This document shows positions 6,855 through 14,307 of a DNA stretch of 20,877 bases, piece after piece (position 1 is the first letter of the stretch; each line of letters begins with the position of its first letter). A program made the position numbers and the translations under genes. The notes under the pieces were generated by a model. The model was not told the DNA's origin. It was given only the letters and a program-made list of their open reading frames with translations, and searched no databases. This stretch comes from SIG622 sp045596605. Lineage in GTDB: Bacteria; Bacillota; Clostridia; Oscillospirales; CAG-382. The stretch lies in the NCBI GenBank assembly GCA_045596605.1, contig JAZOCR010000060.1, forward strand, positions 1 through 20,877. Reading direction: 5' to 3'.

Positions 6855-7934
6855 TCAGTCTATAAATCCTCCGAATGCAACTCTGTCACCATTATAGAAT
6901 ACCGCAGACTGACCCGGTGTTGCAGCACGAATGCCCTCGTGGAATGTAACGGTACATTTATCACCGCAAATTTTCACCTGTGCCTTTGCCGGCTGTGCTG
7001 CATATCGGATTTTAACGAAAAGCTCACCCTCAAAATCCGTAGTCTGTGGCATTGAAACAAAGTTCAGACCACTGACCTCTATCGAATCTGTATATTCTTC
7101 ACCGCTTCTTGCAAGATAAATTCTGTTATCGCTTGCGTCAATGCGTTTTACGAAAACCGGCTCTCCAAGGGCTATTCCAAGACCTTTTCTCTGTCCCACC
7201 GTGTATCTTATAATTCCCTTGTGCTTTCCGCACACCTTCCCGTCGGGAGAGATAAATTCGCCCTTGGGAAATGCGCCAAGTCTTCTTTCGATGAAGTCTG
7301 CGTAGTTATCATCCTTATCAATAAAGCATATATCAAGACTTTCACCTCGCTGTGCGGCAATAAGTCCGTCATATCTTGCAGAGTCGAAGTTATCTGATTT
7401 TATACTGTCATATAGAGGGAATATAACTCTTTTAATCTGATTTTGCGTAAGATTCCACAGCATATAGCTTTGGTCTTTTTTGTGGTCTGCGCCCTTTTCA
7501 ATATAATATCTACCGGATCTTTCCTCGTATCCTGCTTTGGCATAGTGTCCGGTTGCGATTTTTTCACAGTCAAGAATGTCTGCGCATTTTTCGAGAAGTG
7601 CAAATTTTACGAGCCTGTTGCATATGACGCAGGGATTAGGTGTTCTTCCAAGGGAATACTCCTTTGCAAAGTTCTCTTTGACTATGCTGTCAAATAACCC
7701 TGCCGCACCGTACTTGTAAAGCTTAATTCCGTATTTTGTTGCACACTGAAACGCACTTTTTATATCATCATTTTCATTATCAGCATTATCTATAAGAACG
7801 GGGGTCTCGGTGTCACAGCTTTTCATATCGAGATAAAGCCCTGTTGGTTCAAGCCCAAGCTCCATAAGACGCTTTACCGCAACAGCACTGTCCACGCCGC
7901 CGGATAGTCCCACCAGCACTCTGTTATTTTGCAT
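6855..7934 (-). CDS. mnmA: tRNA-specific 2-thiouridylase MnmA
   Basis: This 359-residue enzyme adenylates and thiolates U34 of tRNA(Glu), tRNA(Gln) and tRNA(Lys), using sulfur from a persulfide donor. The PP-loop motif SGGVDS (residues 11-16) binds ATP; the two catalytic cysteines are C102 in TPNPCVICN and C203 in SLDICFI; TGHYA (128-132) and YTVGQRKGLGIA (244-255) are family signatures, and the C-terminal beta-barrel ends in FGGFID. The ATG at 7934 is preferred over an in-frame GTG at 7946, because the GTG lies inside the ribosome binding site AGAGGTG (7944-7950), which sits nine bases before the ATG. A separate promoter lies immediately after the upstream ACP-like gene. No cysteine desulfurase gene is adjacent. 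Confidence 0.96.
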   Translation of the reverse strand: MQNNRVLVGLSGGVDSAVAVKRLMELGLEPTGLYLDMKSCDTETPVLIDNADNENDDIKSAFQCATKYGIKLYKYGAAGLFDSIVKENFAKEYSLGRTPNPCVICNRLVKFALLEKCADILDCEKIATGHYAKAGYEERSGRYYIEKGADHKKDQSYMLWNLTQNQIKRVIFPLYDSIKSDNFDSARYDGLIAAQRGESLDICFIDKDDNYADFIERRLGAFPKGEFISPDGKVCGKHKGIIRYTVGQRKGLGIALGEPVFVKRIDASDNRIYLARSGEEYTDSIEVSGLNFVSMPQTTDFEGELFVKIRYAAQPAKAQVKICGDKCTVTFHEGIRAATPGQSAVFYNGDRVAFGGFID

Positions 7935-7978
7935 TACTTTCTGCACCTCTTTTCGCTATATCTTAAATTTCCCATATA

Positions 7979-8014
7979 AAAGAAAAACAGCCGTGCCGTC
8001 AAATCCGGCTCGGC
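7979..8014 (-). terminator. Hairpin with T-tract after the ACP-like gene, at the 5' end of the mnmA transcript
   Basis: On the minus strand GCCGAGCCG (8014-8006) pairs with CGGCACGGC (7998-7990), with one A-A mismatch and a 7-nt loop, followed by TGTTTTTCTTTT. It would stop transcripts reading through from the ACP-like gene. The predicted mnmA start point lies at about 8014, so the same hairpin would also form at the extreme 5' end of mnmA mRNA. Confidence 0.7.
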
Positions 8015-8020
8015 ATAATA

Positions 8021-8050
8021 ATTATACAATGAACAGTTCTTTTTTGTCAA
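8021..8050 (-). promoter_or_regulatory. Promoter of mnmA
   Basis: Minus strand: -35 TTGACA (8050-8045), an 18-nt spacer and -10 TATAAT (8026-8021). Both hexamers are perfect matches, and the -35 lies only a few bases beyond the stop codon of the ACP-like gene. Confidence 0.7.
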
Positions 8051-8057
8051 TGGTATT

Positions 8058-8285
8058 TTAAAGATTTCTTTCTACGTAATCTGCGATTTCTTCAAGAGTA
8101 GAAAGAGTAGAGAATTCCTCGTCGGAAACGGTAATACCGAATTTGTCTTCAATAGCCATTGCTATATCTATCTTATCCATAGGTGTTGTGCAGTAATCGT
8201 CTATAATGTTCGTGTCATCGCCAAGGTCATATTCTTCAACACCAAACTGTTCTGCTAAAAGCTGTCTTACTTTGTCAATAATCAT
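8058..8285 (-). CDS. Acyl-carrier-protein-like protein lacking the phosphopantetheine serine
   Basis: The 75-residue acidic protein has the length and four-helix pattern of an acyl carrier protein: helix I (IIDKVRQLLAEQFGV), a loop, helix II (MDKIDIAMAIEDKFG) and the final helix (STLEEIADYVERNL). Ungapped alignment by eye to E. coli AcpP places Pro35 (TTPMDKID) where the conserved serine of DSLDxVE carries 4'-phosphopantetheine; the codon is CCT at 8183-8181. The neighbouring threonines 33 and 34 do not fall on the serine position. If the alignment is right, it cannot be a normal holo-ACP and may be a binding or regulatory paralogue. A GGGAGA ribosome binding site (8294-8299) precedes the ATG. 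It stands alone with its own promoter; no fatty acid or polyketide synthase genes are adjacent. Confidence 0.8.
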   Translation of the reverse strand: MIIDKVRQLLAEQFGVEEYDLGDDTNIIDDYCTTPMDKIDIAMAIEDKFGITVSDEEFSTLSTLEEIADYVERNL

Positions 8286-8332
8286 TGCTCAGTTCTCCCG
8301 GAAGTTATTTGCGTATTTTTTTTGCATCAAAT

Positions 8333-8361
8333 ATTATATGATAAGAGCGTATCTTTGTCAA
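8333..8361 (-). promoter_or_regulatory. Perfect consensus promoter of the ACP-like gene
   Basis: Minus strand: -35 TTGACA (8361-8356), 17 nt, -10 TATAAT (8338-8333). The leader to the ATG at 8285 is about 40 nt. Confidence 0.8.
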
Positions 8362-8385
8362 GTGGCAAATTAATCTGCATTAAAG

Positions 8386-8680
8386 GTCAAATATAAAAAA
8401 AGTATGTGCATTTTTCCTAAAAAAGTGAAAAAATACAGTATTATGCACGAAGAATCAAAGTTTTTTTATTTTTAAAGTGCAAAATTATCTTTTTAGAATT
8501 AAAAAATCCGATGATTTCAAAAAAAAATAAAAAAATTAAATATTAAAAAGTATTTTGACGAAAATCTGCGTATAAGAATATAGACATGATTTTTTGCGGA
8601 AAGGTTTATAATTTTATAAACGTGTTTGCAAATTTGATTTTTTCTTGCAGAAAAAACGTTCAACAAGGATTATTCGACTA
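8386..8680. other. Very AT-rich divergent intergenic region with A-tracts
   Basis: No gene is supported here. The stretch contains repeated A- and T-tracts (for example 8519-8534), which would be expected to curve DNA, a short inverted repeat GTTTATAA-TT-TTATAAAC (8604-8621), and a probable dgt promoter. I recognise no small RNA or riboswitch. Confidence 0.5.
8555..8584 (+). promoter_or_regulatory. Probable promoter of the dgt-dnaG-rpoD operon
   Basis: -35 TTGACG (8555-8560), an 18-nt spacer and -10 TATAGA (8579-8584), preceded by A-tracts that could act as an UP element. The leader to the ATG at 8692 would be about 100 nt. The -10 is imperfect, so another start in this AT-rich DNA is possible. 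Confidence 0.45.
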
Positions 8681-8691
8681 CGGAGGGTGCT

Positions 8692-9714
8692 ATGGATTTT
8701 TCTACGGAGATGCTTTACAAAAGAGAAAAAGAGTTGTTTTGCGAATATGCGACTTTTTCAGAGAATACTCGTGGCAGAGAGAGTGAAATTGATGAATGCA
8801 GCTTCAGAACTCCATTCAGGCGTGACAGGGACAGAATAATCCATTCAAAATCCTTCAGACGTTTAATGCATAAAACCCAGTGCTTTCTCTCACCGGAAGG
8901 TGACCATTACAGAACACGTCTTACACATACGCTTGAGGTAACACAAATTGCACAGACTATAGCAAGGGCGCTGCGTCTCAATGAGGACTTATGCGAAGCG
9001 GCGTCTCTCGGTCACGACCTTGGTCATACTCCCTTCGGTCATGCAGGGGAGAGAGTGCTTGATGCTATTTTCAAAGACGGCTTCAGACATAACGAGCAAA
9101 GCCTGAGAACGGTAGACGTTCTGGAGCGTGACGGTGCAGGACTTAACCTTACATACGAAGTGCGTGATGCTATTCTTTGCCATACCGGAAAGAAGCAGGC
9201 TGATACTCTTGAGGGGAAAATAATAAAGTTTGCCGACAGAATAGCTTATATAAATCACGATATTGACGATGCAGTGCGTGGCGGTGTGATTAAAAATGAG
9301 GATATACCCTCTGTGCTGTGTGATGTTCTCGGATATACTCACGGTGCAAGAATAGATACTATGGTAAAAAGCGTTATAGAAGCATCGGAAAAGACCTTTG
9401 CAGAAGGCAAGCCTGAAATAGTTATGGATGATGAAACCGCAAAGGCTACAGATAGTCTTCGTGATTTTATGTTTGAAAACGTATATCTTAATTCTGTGGC
9501 AAAAAGCGAGGAGTCAAAGGCTTGCTCGATGCTTGAAACAATGTACCTGTATTTTGTGAAAAATCCGGATAAAATATCCGAAGAGTATAAGCGTTATCTT
9601 AACGAATACACGGTAGAGCGTGTTGTATGCGACTATATTGCAGGTATGACTGACAGATACGCCGTAGCGGTATACGAGAATTTGTTCGTACCAAAGGTTT
9701 GGGCAAAACGATAA
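8692..9714 (+). CDS. dgt: dGTP triphosphohydrolase-like HD-domain protein
   Basis: The 340-residue HD-superfamily phosphohydrolase has the metal ligands of the Dgt/SAMHD1 group: H79 (TRLTHTLEV), H108-D109 (LGHDLGHTPFGH) and D182 (FADRIAYINHDIDD). The N-terminal FRRDRDRIIHSKSFRRLMHKTQ is the hallmark of bacterial Dgt-like proteins. Family members split dNTPs into deoxynucleosides and triphosphate and help to balance nucleotide pools; substrate preference is not visible, and this short class may prefer other dNTPs than dGTP. The ATG at 8692 follows GGAGGG (8682-8687). It is the first gene of the operon with dnaG and rpoD, a common order in Clostridia, and links dNTP control to replication priming. 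Confidence 0.92.
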   Translation: MDFSTEMLYKREKELFCEYATFSENTRGRESEIDECSFRTPFRRDRDRIIHSKSFRRLMHKTQCFLSPEGDHYRTRLTHTLEVTQIAQTIARALRLNEDLCEAASLGHDLGHTPFGHAGERVLDAIFKDGFRHNEQSLRTVDVLERDGAGLNLTYEVRDAILCHTGKKQADTLEGKIIKFADRIAYINHDIDDAVRGGVIKNEDIPSVLCDVLGYTHGARIDTMVKSVIEASEKTFAEGKPEIVMDDETAKATDSLRDFMFENVYLNSVAKSEESKACSMLETMYLYFVKNPDKISEEYKRYLNEYTVERVVCDYIAGMTDRYAVAVYENLFVPKVWAKR

Positions 9715-9754
9715 ATTTGTATATTTTCGGTATTTTTATGGAAGGAGGTAGTTT

Positions 9755-11602
9755 ATGGCGTTCCCGAAATCCTTTATAGAAGAGCTCAAAATGAGAAATA
9801 ATATAGTAGATACGGTAGGCAGATACGTTGACCTTAAAAGAAGCGGAAGCAATATGAGTGGGCTTTGTCCCTTTCACTCGGAGCGTTCTCCGTCATTCAC
9901 GGTGTTTTCTGACCATTTTCACTGCTTTGGATGTGGCGCCGGCGGAGATGTTATCACCTTTACCATGAGAATTGAAAATCTCGACTACCGCAGTGCCATT
10001 GAGCTGCTTGCTTCAAGAGCCGGGCTTTCAATGCCGGCAGAGGATAATTTTATACCGGTTAAAAAGGAAGTTTTAAGCCGTGAGCGTGGTATTCTTATGA
10101 ATAAGCTTGCGGCACGGCATTTTTACGAAAATCTTGTAAAGGATCCGGAGGCGCAGGCTGCACGTGATTATATCAAAAAACGAAAGATTGACGGCGCTAC
10201 CATGCGCAGATTCGGGCTTGGCTTTGCAAAAAACAGCTTTAGTGATTTACTTGATTTTCTGAAGGGAGAGGGCTTTACTACCGAAGAAATAAAAGAGGGC
10301 TTCCTTTGTGCACAAAGCCAGAAGGGGAACTACTACGACATTTTCAGAAACAGGATTATGTTTCCGATTATTGACGTTAACGGTAATATAGTAGCTTTCG
10401 GCGGCAGAGTTATGGATGATTCAAAGCCTAAATATCTCAACAGCTCTGATACACCCGTCTTTAAAAAGAGCAGAACGCTTTTTGCTATGAATTTTGCGAA
10501 AAGTGCGGCTCTCGGTGATAGCGTAAAATCGGAAAATGTTTCCGGTCAGAATATGGATTTATCAGGGAAGCTGATTTTGTGTGAAGGCTATATGGACGTA
10601 ATTGCACTGCATCAGGCGGGCTTTACAAACGCCGTTGCAACCCTTGGAACTGCAATAACCCAGGAGCACGCAAGATTTGTATCACGGTATGCAAAAACCG
10701 TGTACCTTGCTTATGATTCCGACGGTGCGGGAAAGAACGCTACACAGAAAGCAATAAGTCTTTTATCGGAAGTAGGAATTGACGCAAAGGTTATAAATAT
10801 AGTAGGTGCGAAAGATCCTGATGAATACATAAAGTCCTTTGGAAGTGCTGCTTTTGCAAGACTTCTTGACGGCTCTGTCGGTCAAGTGGATTATAAGCTT
10901 TCAGAAATTCTTAAAAAATATAACCTTGATATTTACGAAGAAAAGGAAAAAGCAGTAAGAGAATGTTGTGTAATGCTTGCCGATATCTATTCTGAGCTCC
11001 GGCGTGAGATTTATACGTCAAGGCTTTGTGAGATTACCGGTGTATCAAAGGCAAGCTGTGAGGCTGAAATACGGCGGTGCATGAAGAAAAAGGCTTTCGG
11101 TAACCGTCAGAACGTCACAAAGACGGGTATAGACCAGATGAGGCATTTCAACGACAAGGTTAATCCTGAGGCGATAAAATTTCCAAGGGCAGTAGAGCTT
11201 GAGGAGAGGATACTCGGAATTATAATGCTTTATCCGGAGCATATGGCTGAAATAAAAGCAAGTCTTACAGCTGACGGATTTATAACAGAATTTAACCGAA
11301 GCATCTATGAGCATCTGTGTGAGCTTTATGATGGCGACAGATTTGATTTGTCATATCTTAACGAGTATTTTACCACCGAACAGATGGGAAGAATACAGTC
11401 AATGATAGAAAAACGAAAAATTGTGTCGGCAAACGGTCTTGAAACCCTAAGTGAAGCAGTAGGGCTTCTTGCCCGTGAAAAAGAAAAAACAGATGCTAAA
11501 AACGGAGAGAATTCATTCCTTGACCGCATAAATGCAAGTAAAAAACGTCAGGGGATAAAAAGCGAAAACGCAGAGAAGGATGCGTCGCAGCTACAGGAAT
11601 AA
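9755..11602 (+). CDS. dnaG: DNA primase
   Basis: The 615-residue primase synthesises RNA primers at the replication fork and works with the replicative helicase. Domains in order: a CHC2 zinc-binding domain (C38, H41, C57, C60), the catalytic core with the TOPRIM fold (EGYMDV at 277-282; DSDGAG at 321-326 with the metal-binding D321 and D323), and a C-terminal helicase-interaction region from about 480. A roughly 20-residue stretch (about 252-271) between NFAKSAAL and the first TOPRIM strand is longer than in primases I know. The ATG at 9755 follows a near-perfect AAGGAGGT (9742-9749). The gene sits 40 bp after dgt and 81 bp before rpoD. Confidence 0.97.
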   Translation: MAFPKSFIEELKMRNNIVDTVGRYVDLKRSGSNMSGLCPFHSERSPSFTVFSDHFHCFGCGAGGDVITFTMRIENLDYRSAIELLASRAGLSMPAEDNFIPVKKEVLSRERGILMNKLAARHFYENLVKDPEAQAARDYIKKRKIDGATMRRFGLGFAKNSFSDLLDFLKGEGFTTEEIKEGFLCAQSQKGNYYDIFRNRIMFPIIDVNGNIVAFGGRVMDDSKPKYLNSSDTPVFKKSRTLFAMNFAKSAALGDSVKSENVSGQNMDLSGKLILCEGYMDVIALHQAGFTNAVATLGTAITQEHARFVSRYAKTVYLAYDSDGAGKNATQKAISLLSEVGIDAKVINIVGAKDPDEYIKSFGSAAFARLLDGSVGQVDYKLSEILKKYNLDIYEEKEKAVRECCVMLADIYSELRREIYTSRLCEITGVSKASCEAEIRRCMKKKAFGNRQNVTKTGIDQMRHFNDKVNPEAIKFPRAVELEERILGIIMLYPEHMAEIKASLTADGFITEFNRSIYEHLCELYDGDRFDLSYLNEYFTTEQMGRIQSMIEKRKIVSANGLETLSEAVGLLAREKEKTDAKNGENSFLDRINASKKRQGIKSENAEKDASQLQE

Positions 11603-11629
11603 TCTATAAAAATATAAGAAATAAAATAA

Positions 11630-11667
11630 CGGATTAAAATCCGGGAAAGGCTGCGAGATTATCGCAG
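11630..11667 (+). other. Two small hairpins in the dnaG-rpoD gap
   Basis: CGGATT-AA-AATCCG (11630-11643) and CTGCGA-GATTA-TCGCAG (11651-11667) lie just before the rpoD ribosome binding site. Neither has a T-run, so they are not terminators; they may affect mRNA processing or stability. No clear internal promoter was identified. Confidence 0.35.
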
Positions 11668-11683
11668 AATAAGGACAATAAAA

Positions 11684-13042
11684 ATGGGAAGAAAAAAGAA
11701 AGAATTAATAGTTGACGAAGCTATGACACCCCCGAGTGTTTCGCCGGAAAAAGAAGCGGAAGCCGTAGACGTACTTTGCGAAAAAGCGGAAGCGGAAGAA
11801 ATAACGACTGCTAAAAAAAGCTGCGGCAGAAAAAAGAGTTCTTCAAAGGCTGTGGCAGAAGAAGCTGAAGAAGTGACTGATAATCAGTCGGAAGATAACG
11901 CAGAAGAATCCGAAGAGGAGCTTGAGGTTCACAAGAAAAAGCTTGACAACTTTGAAAAGCGTCACGATGTACGTGACCTTATTGCAAGAGGTAAAGCAAA
12001 GGGTAAGCTTACCAGCAATGAAATTTTTGAAGTTATTGACGAGGAAGACTGCGACGTAGAGCAGATGGAAAGAATCTACGAAACCCTTGAAAGTAACGGC
12101 ATTGAGGTTACGGGCTACATGGATGAGGACCCCACAAAGCTTGCATCTATCGGTAATATTGACGCATATGAGGACGGCGATGAAAACGATTCTCTTACTA
12201 CCGAGGGAATAATAGTCGATGACCCCGTCAGAATGTACCTCAAGGATATCGGTAAGGTTGAGCTTCTTGACGGCGACAGAGAAATCGAGCTTGCGGAAAA
12301 GATGGCAAAGGGCGATGAGGAAGCGAAAAACATTCTCGTTGTAAGTAACCTTCGTCTTGTTGTAAGCATCGCAAAGAGATACGTTGGCAGAGGTATGTTC
12401 TTCCTTGACCTTATTCAGGAGGGTAACCTCGGTCTTATGAAAGCCGTTGAAAAGTTTGATTATACAAAGGGATATAAGTTCTCAACCTACGCTACCTGGT
12501 GGATAAGACAGGCAATCACCCGTGCTATCGCAGACCAGGCAAGAACAATAAGAATTCCCGTTCATATGGTAGAAACCATAAACAAGGTTCTTCGTGTTTC
12601 AAGACAGCTTCTTCAGGAGCTTGGACGTGAGGCTACCACCGAGGAAATTGCGGCGGAAATGAATATGACTCCCGAAAGAGTACGTGACATTATGAAGCTT
12701 GCACAGGAGCCGGTAAGCCTTGAAACTCCTATCGGTGAGGAAGAAGACAGCCACCTTGGTGACTTTATCCCCGACGACGACGCTCCCGCACCACAGGACA
12801 GTGCTTCCTATACTCTTCTTAAAGAGGAAATTGCAGAGGTGCTTCACACACTTACTCCCAGAGAAGAAGCGGTACTCAGACTTCGTTTTGGGCTTGATGA
12901 CGGTCATACAAGAACTCTTGAAGAGGTCGGCGAAGTGTTCCAGATTACCCGTGAGAGAATCAGACAGATTGAAGCAAAGGCTCTTCGTAAGCTTCGTCAT
13001 CCGTCACGCTCAAAGCGTCTTAAGGACTTCCTTGATATGTAA
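11684..13042 (+). CDS. rpoD: Primary RNA polymerase sigma factor (RpoD/SigA)
   Basis: The 452-residue protein is the housekeeping sigma-70 factor. The first 90 residues are charged and low in complexity (Lys-, Glu- and Ala-rich). Region 1.1-like sequence follows (about 92-150), then region 1.2 (DDPVRMYLKDIG, 179-190), region 2 with the -10 recognition helix (YKFSTYATWWIRQAITRAI, 264-282), region 3 (VETINKVLRVSRQLLQELG) and region 4 with the -35 helix-turn-helix (TLEEVGEVFQITRERIRQIE, 411-430). The length exceeds many Firmicute SigA proteins by the N-terminal extension. AAGGACA precedes the ATG at 11684. The near-consensus TTGACA/TATAAT promoters in this window agree with recognition by such a factor. 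Confidence 0.97.
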   Translation: MGRKKKELIVDEAMTPPSVSPEKEAEAVDVLCEKAEAEEITTAKKSCGRKKSSSKAVAEEAEEVTDNQSEDNAEESEEELEVHKKKLDNFEKRHDVRDLIARGKAKGKLTSNEIFEVIDEEDCDVEQMERIYETLESNGIEVTGYMDEDPTKLASIGNIDAYEDGDENDSLTTEGIIVDDPVRMYLKDIGKVELLDGDREIELAEKMAKGDEEAKNILVVSNLRLVVSIAKRYVGRGMFFLDLIQEGNLGLMKAVEKFDYTKGYKFSTYATWWIRQAITRAIADQARTIRIPVHMVETINKVLRVSRQLLQELGREATTEEIAAEMNMTPERVRDIMKLAQEPVSLETPIGEEEDSHLGDFIPDDDAPAPQDSASYTLLKEEIAEVLHTLTPREEAVLRLRFGLDDGHTRTLEEVGEVFQITRERIRQIEAKALRKLRHPSRSKRLKDFLDM

Positions 13043-13076
13043 TTTTTTCAATAATTGTTATGAAGGAAGTTGACAT

Positions 13077-14261
13077 ATGGCAAGAATAGGAATTATCGGA
13101 GCGATGAGCAGTGAGGTGGAAACCTACTGTGAGACGTTCTGTGCAAAAAAAACAAGGGTTGACGGCATATACAGTGCACATGCGCTTGGACACGATGTGT
13201 TTATATGCGAGAGTGGGATAGGTAAGGTAAATGCGGCTCTTTCTGCACAAAGACTTATTGATATTTTTAAAGTTGAATACCTAATAAATTCGGGAGTTGC
13301 AGGTTGCCTCACAAAAGAGCTTTCCACCTGCGATGCGGTTATAGCAAGGGAGCTTATATATCACGATTTTACACCCCTTGACATACTTGACAGAAACAGC
13401 CCATATACCTCTCGCTTTGCGGCTGACGAGGCTCTTATTGAGATTGCGAAATCTGCGTGCGAGGAGCTTATATGCGGCGGCGAAAATTTCAAGTACATAA
13501 TCGGAAATATAGTGTCCGGCGACTGCTTTGTAAATGACGGCGAGAAGGCACGAAGTCTTCGTGAAAATTTCGGAGCATACTGCACCGAAATGGAGGGTGC
13601 GGCTATTGCACATACTGCAATTGTAAACAAAATTCCTTTTGCGGTTATAAGAACTGCTTCAGATTTTGCTGACGAAAATGCAGACATATCCTTTGACGCA
13701 CTTGAGAAAATTGCGGCAAAGCGTGCAAGCTATATCGTTACCAAAATGCTTGAGGGTATAGGCGGTAAAGCTGATATAGTCAAGGCAGAGCCTTCGGATA
13801 TTGACAGTATATGTGAGATTATAAGACTCACTGTGGAACGTATGAGGAATGACCTTAACGGTCAGTGGGACGAAAGCTATCCCACAAGGGATATATTTGA
13901 AAAGGACCTTGCAGACGGCTGTCTTTACGTGTATAAGGTAGACGGCAGGGTTGCTGGTACAGTGTGCATAAACAGCGATGCCCCCCCGGAATACAATGAT
14001 GTTTCGTGGAAATGCAATAACTCTCCGGTTATGATTCACCGTATGGCAATTCATCCGGATTTCAGAGGCTTTGGCATCTCAAATAAATTTTTTGACCTTG
14101 CAAAATCTCTGTCCTGCGGCTGTATACATGCAGATACTTACAGTGAAAATATACTGATGAACGCTCTTTACATAAAGAATGGCTTTAAAAAAGTAGGAGA
14201 AATGAATTTCCAAGGTAAACCCAAAACCTTTAACTGCTTTGAGTGGATAGGTGAAGTATAA
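13077..14261 (+). CDS. mtnN: MTA/SAH nucleosidase fused to a GNAT N-acetyltransferase
   Basis: One uninterrupted 394-residue frame holds two enzymes. Residues 1 to about 228 match 5'-methylthioadenosine/S-adenosylhomocysteine nucleosidase: IGIIGAMSSEVE with the catalytic Glu13, ESGIGKVNA, SGDCFV, the ribose-binding TEMEGAA (170-176) and the catalytic Asp196 in TASDFAD. It would release adenine from MTA or SAH, recycling inhibitory by-products of S-adenosylmethionine. Residues about 233-394 are a GNAT acetyltransferase with MIHRMAIHPDFRGFGISNKF (acetyl-CoA-binding RGFGIS at 330-335), DTYSENILMNALYIKNGF and a preceding DESYPTRDIFEKD. The acetyl acceptor is unknown. The junction contains no stop or frameshift. 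GAAGGAAGT (13062-13070) precedes the ATG. The gene follows rpoD by 34 bp and is probably in the same operon. The symbol applies to the N-terminal half only. Confidence 0.88.
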   Translation: MARIGIIGAMSSEVETYCETFCAKKTRVDGIYSAHALGHDVFICESGIGKVNAALSAQRLIDIFKVEYLINSGVAGCLTKELSTCDAVIARELIYHDFTPLDILDRNSPYTSRFAADEALIEIAKSACEELICGGENFKYIIGNIVSGDCFVNDGEKARSLRENFGAYCTEMEGAAIAHTAIVNKIPFAVIRTASDFADENADISFDALEKIAAKRASYIVTKMLEGIGGKADIVKAEPSDIDSICEIIRLTVERMRNDLNGQWDESYPTRDIFEKDLADGCLYVYKVDGRVAGTVCINSDAPPEYNDVSWKCNNSPVMIHRMAIHPDFRGFGISNKFFDLAKSLSCGCIHADTYSENILMNALYIKNGFKKVGEMNFQGKPKTFNCFEWIGEV

Positions 14262-14307
14262 TTGCTAATAATAATATGTAGCTATTTGCGAAAGGAAGTA
14301 AAGGAAA

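Noticed and set aside
8586..8786. A short open frame in the AT-rich region overlapping the start of dgt.
   Set aside because: There is no ribosome binding site, and it runs out of frame into the well-supported dgt gene.
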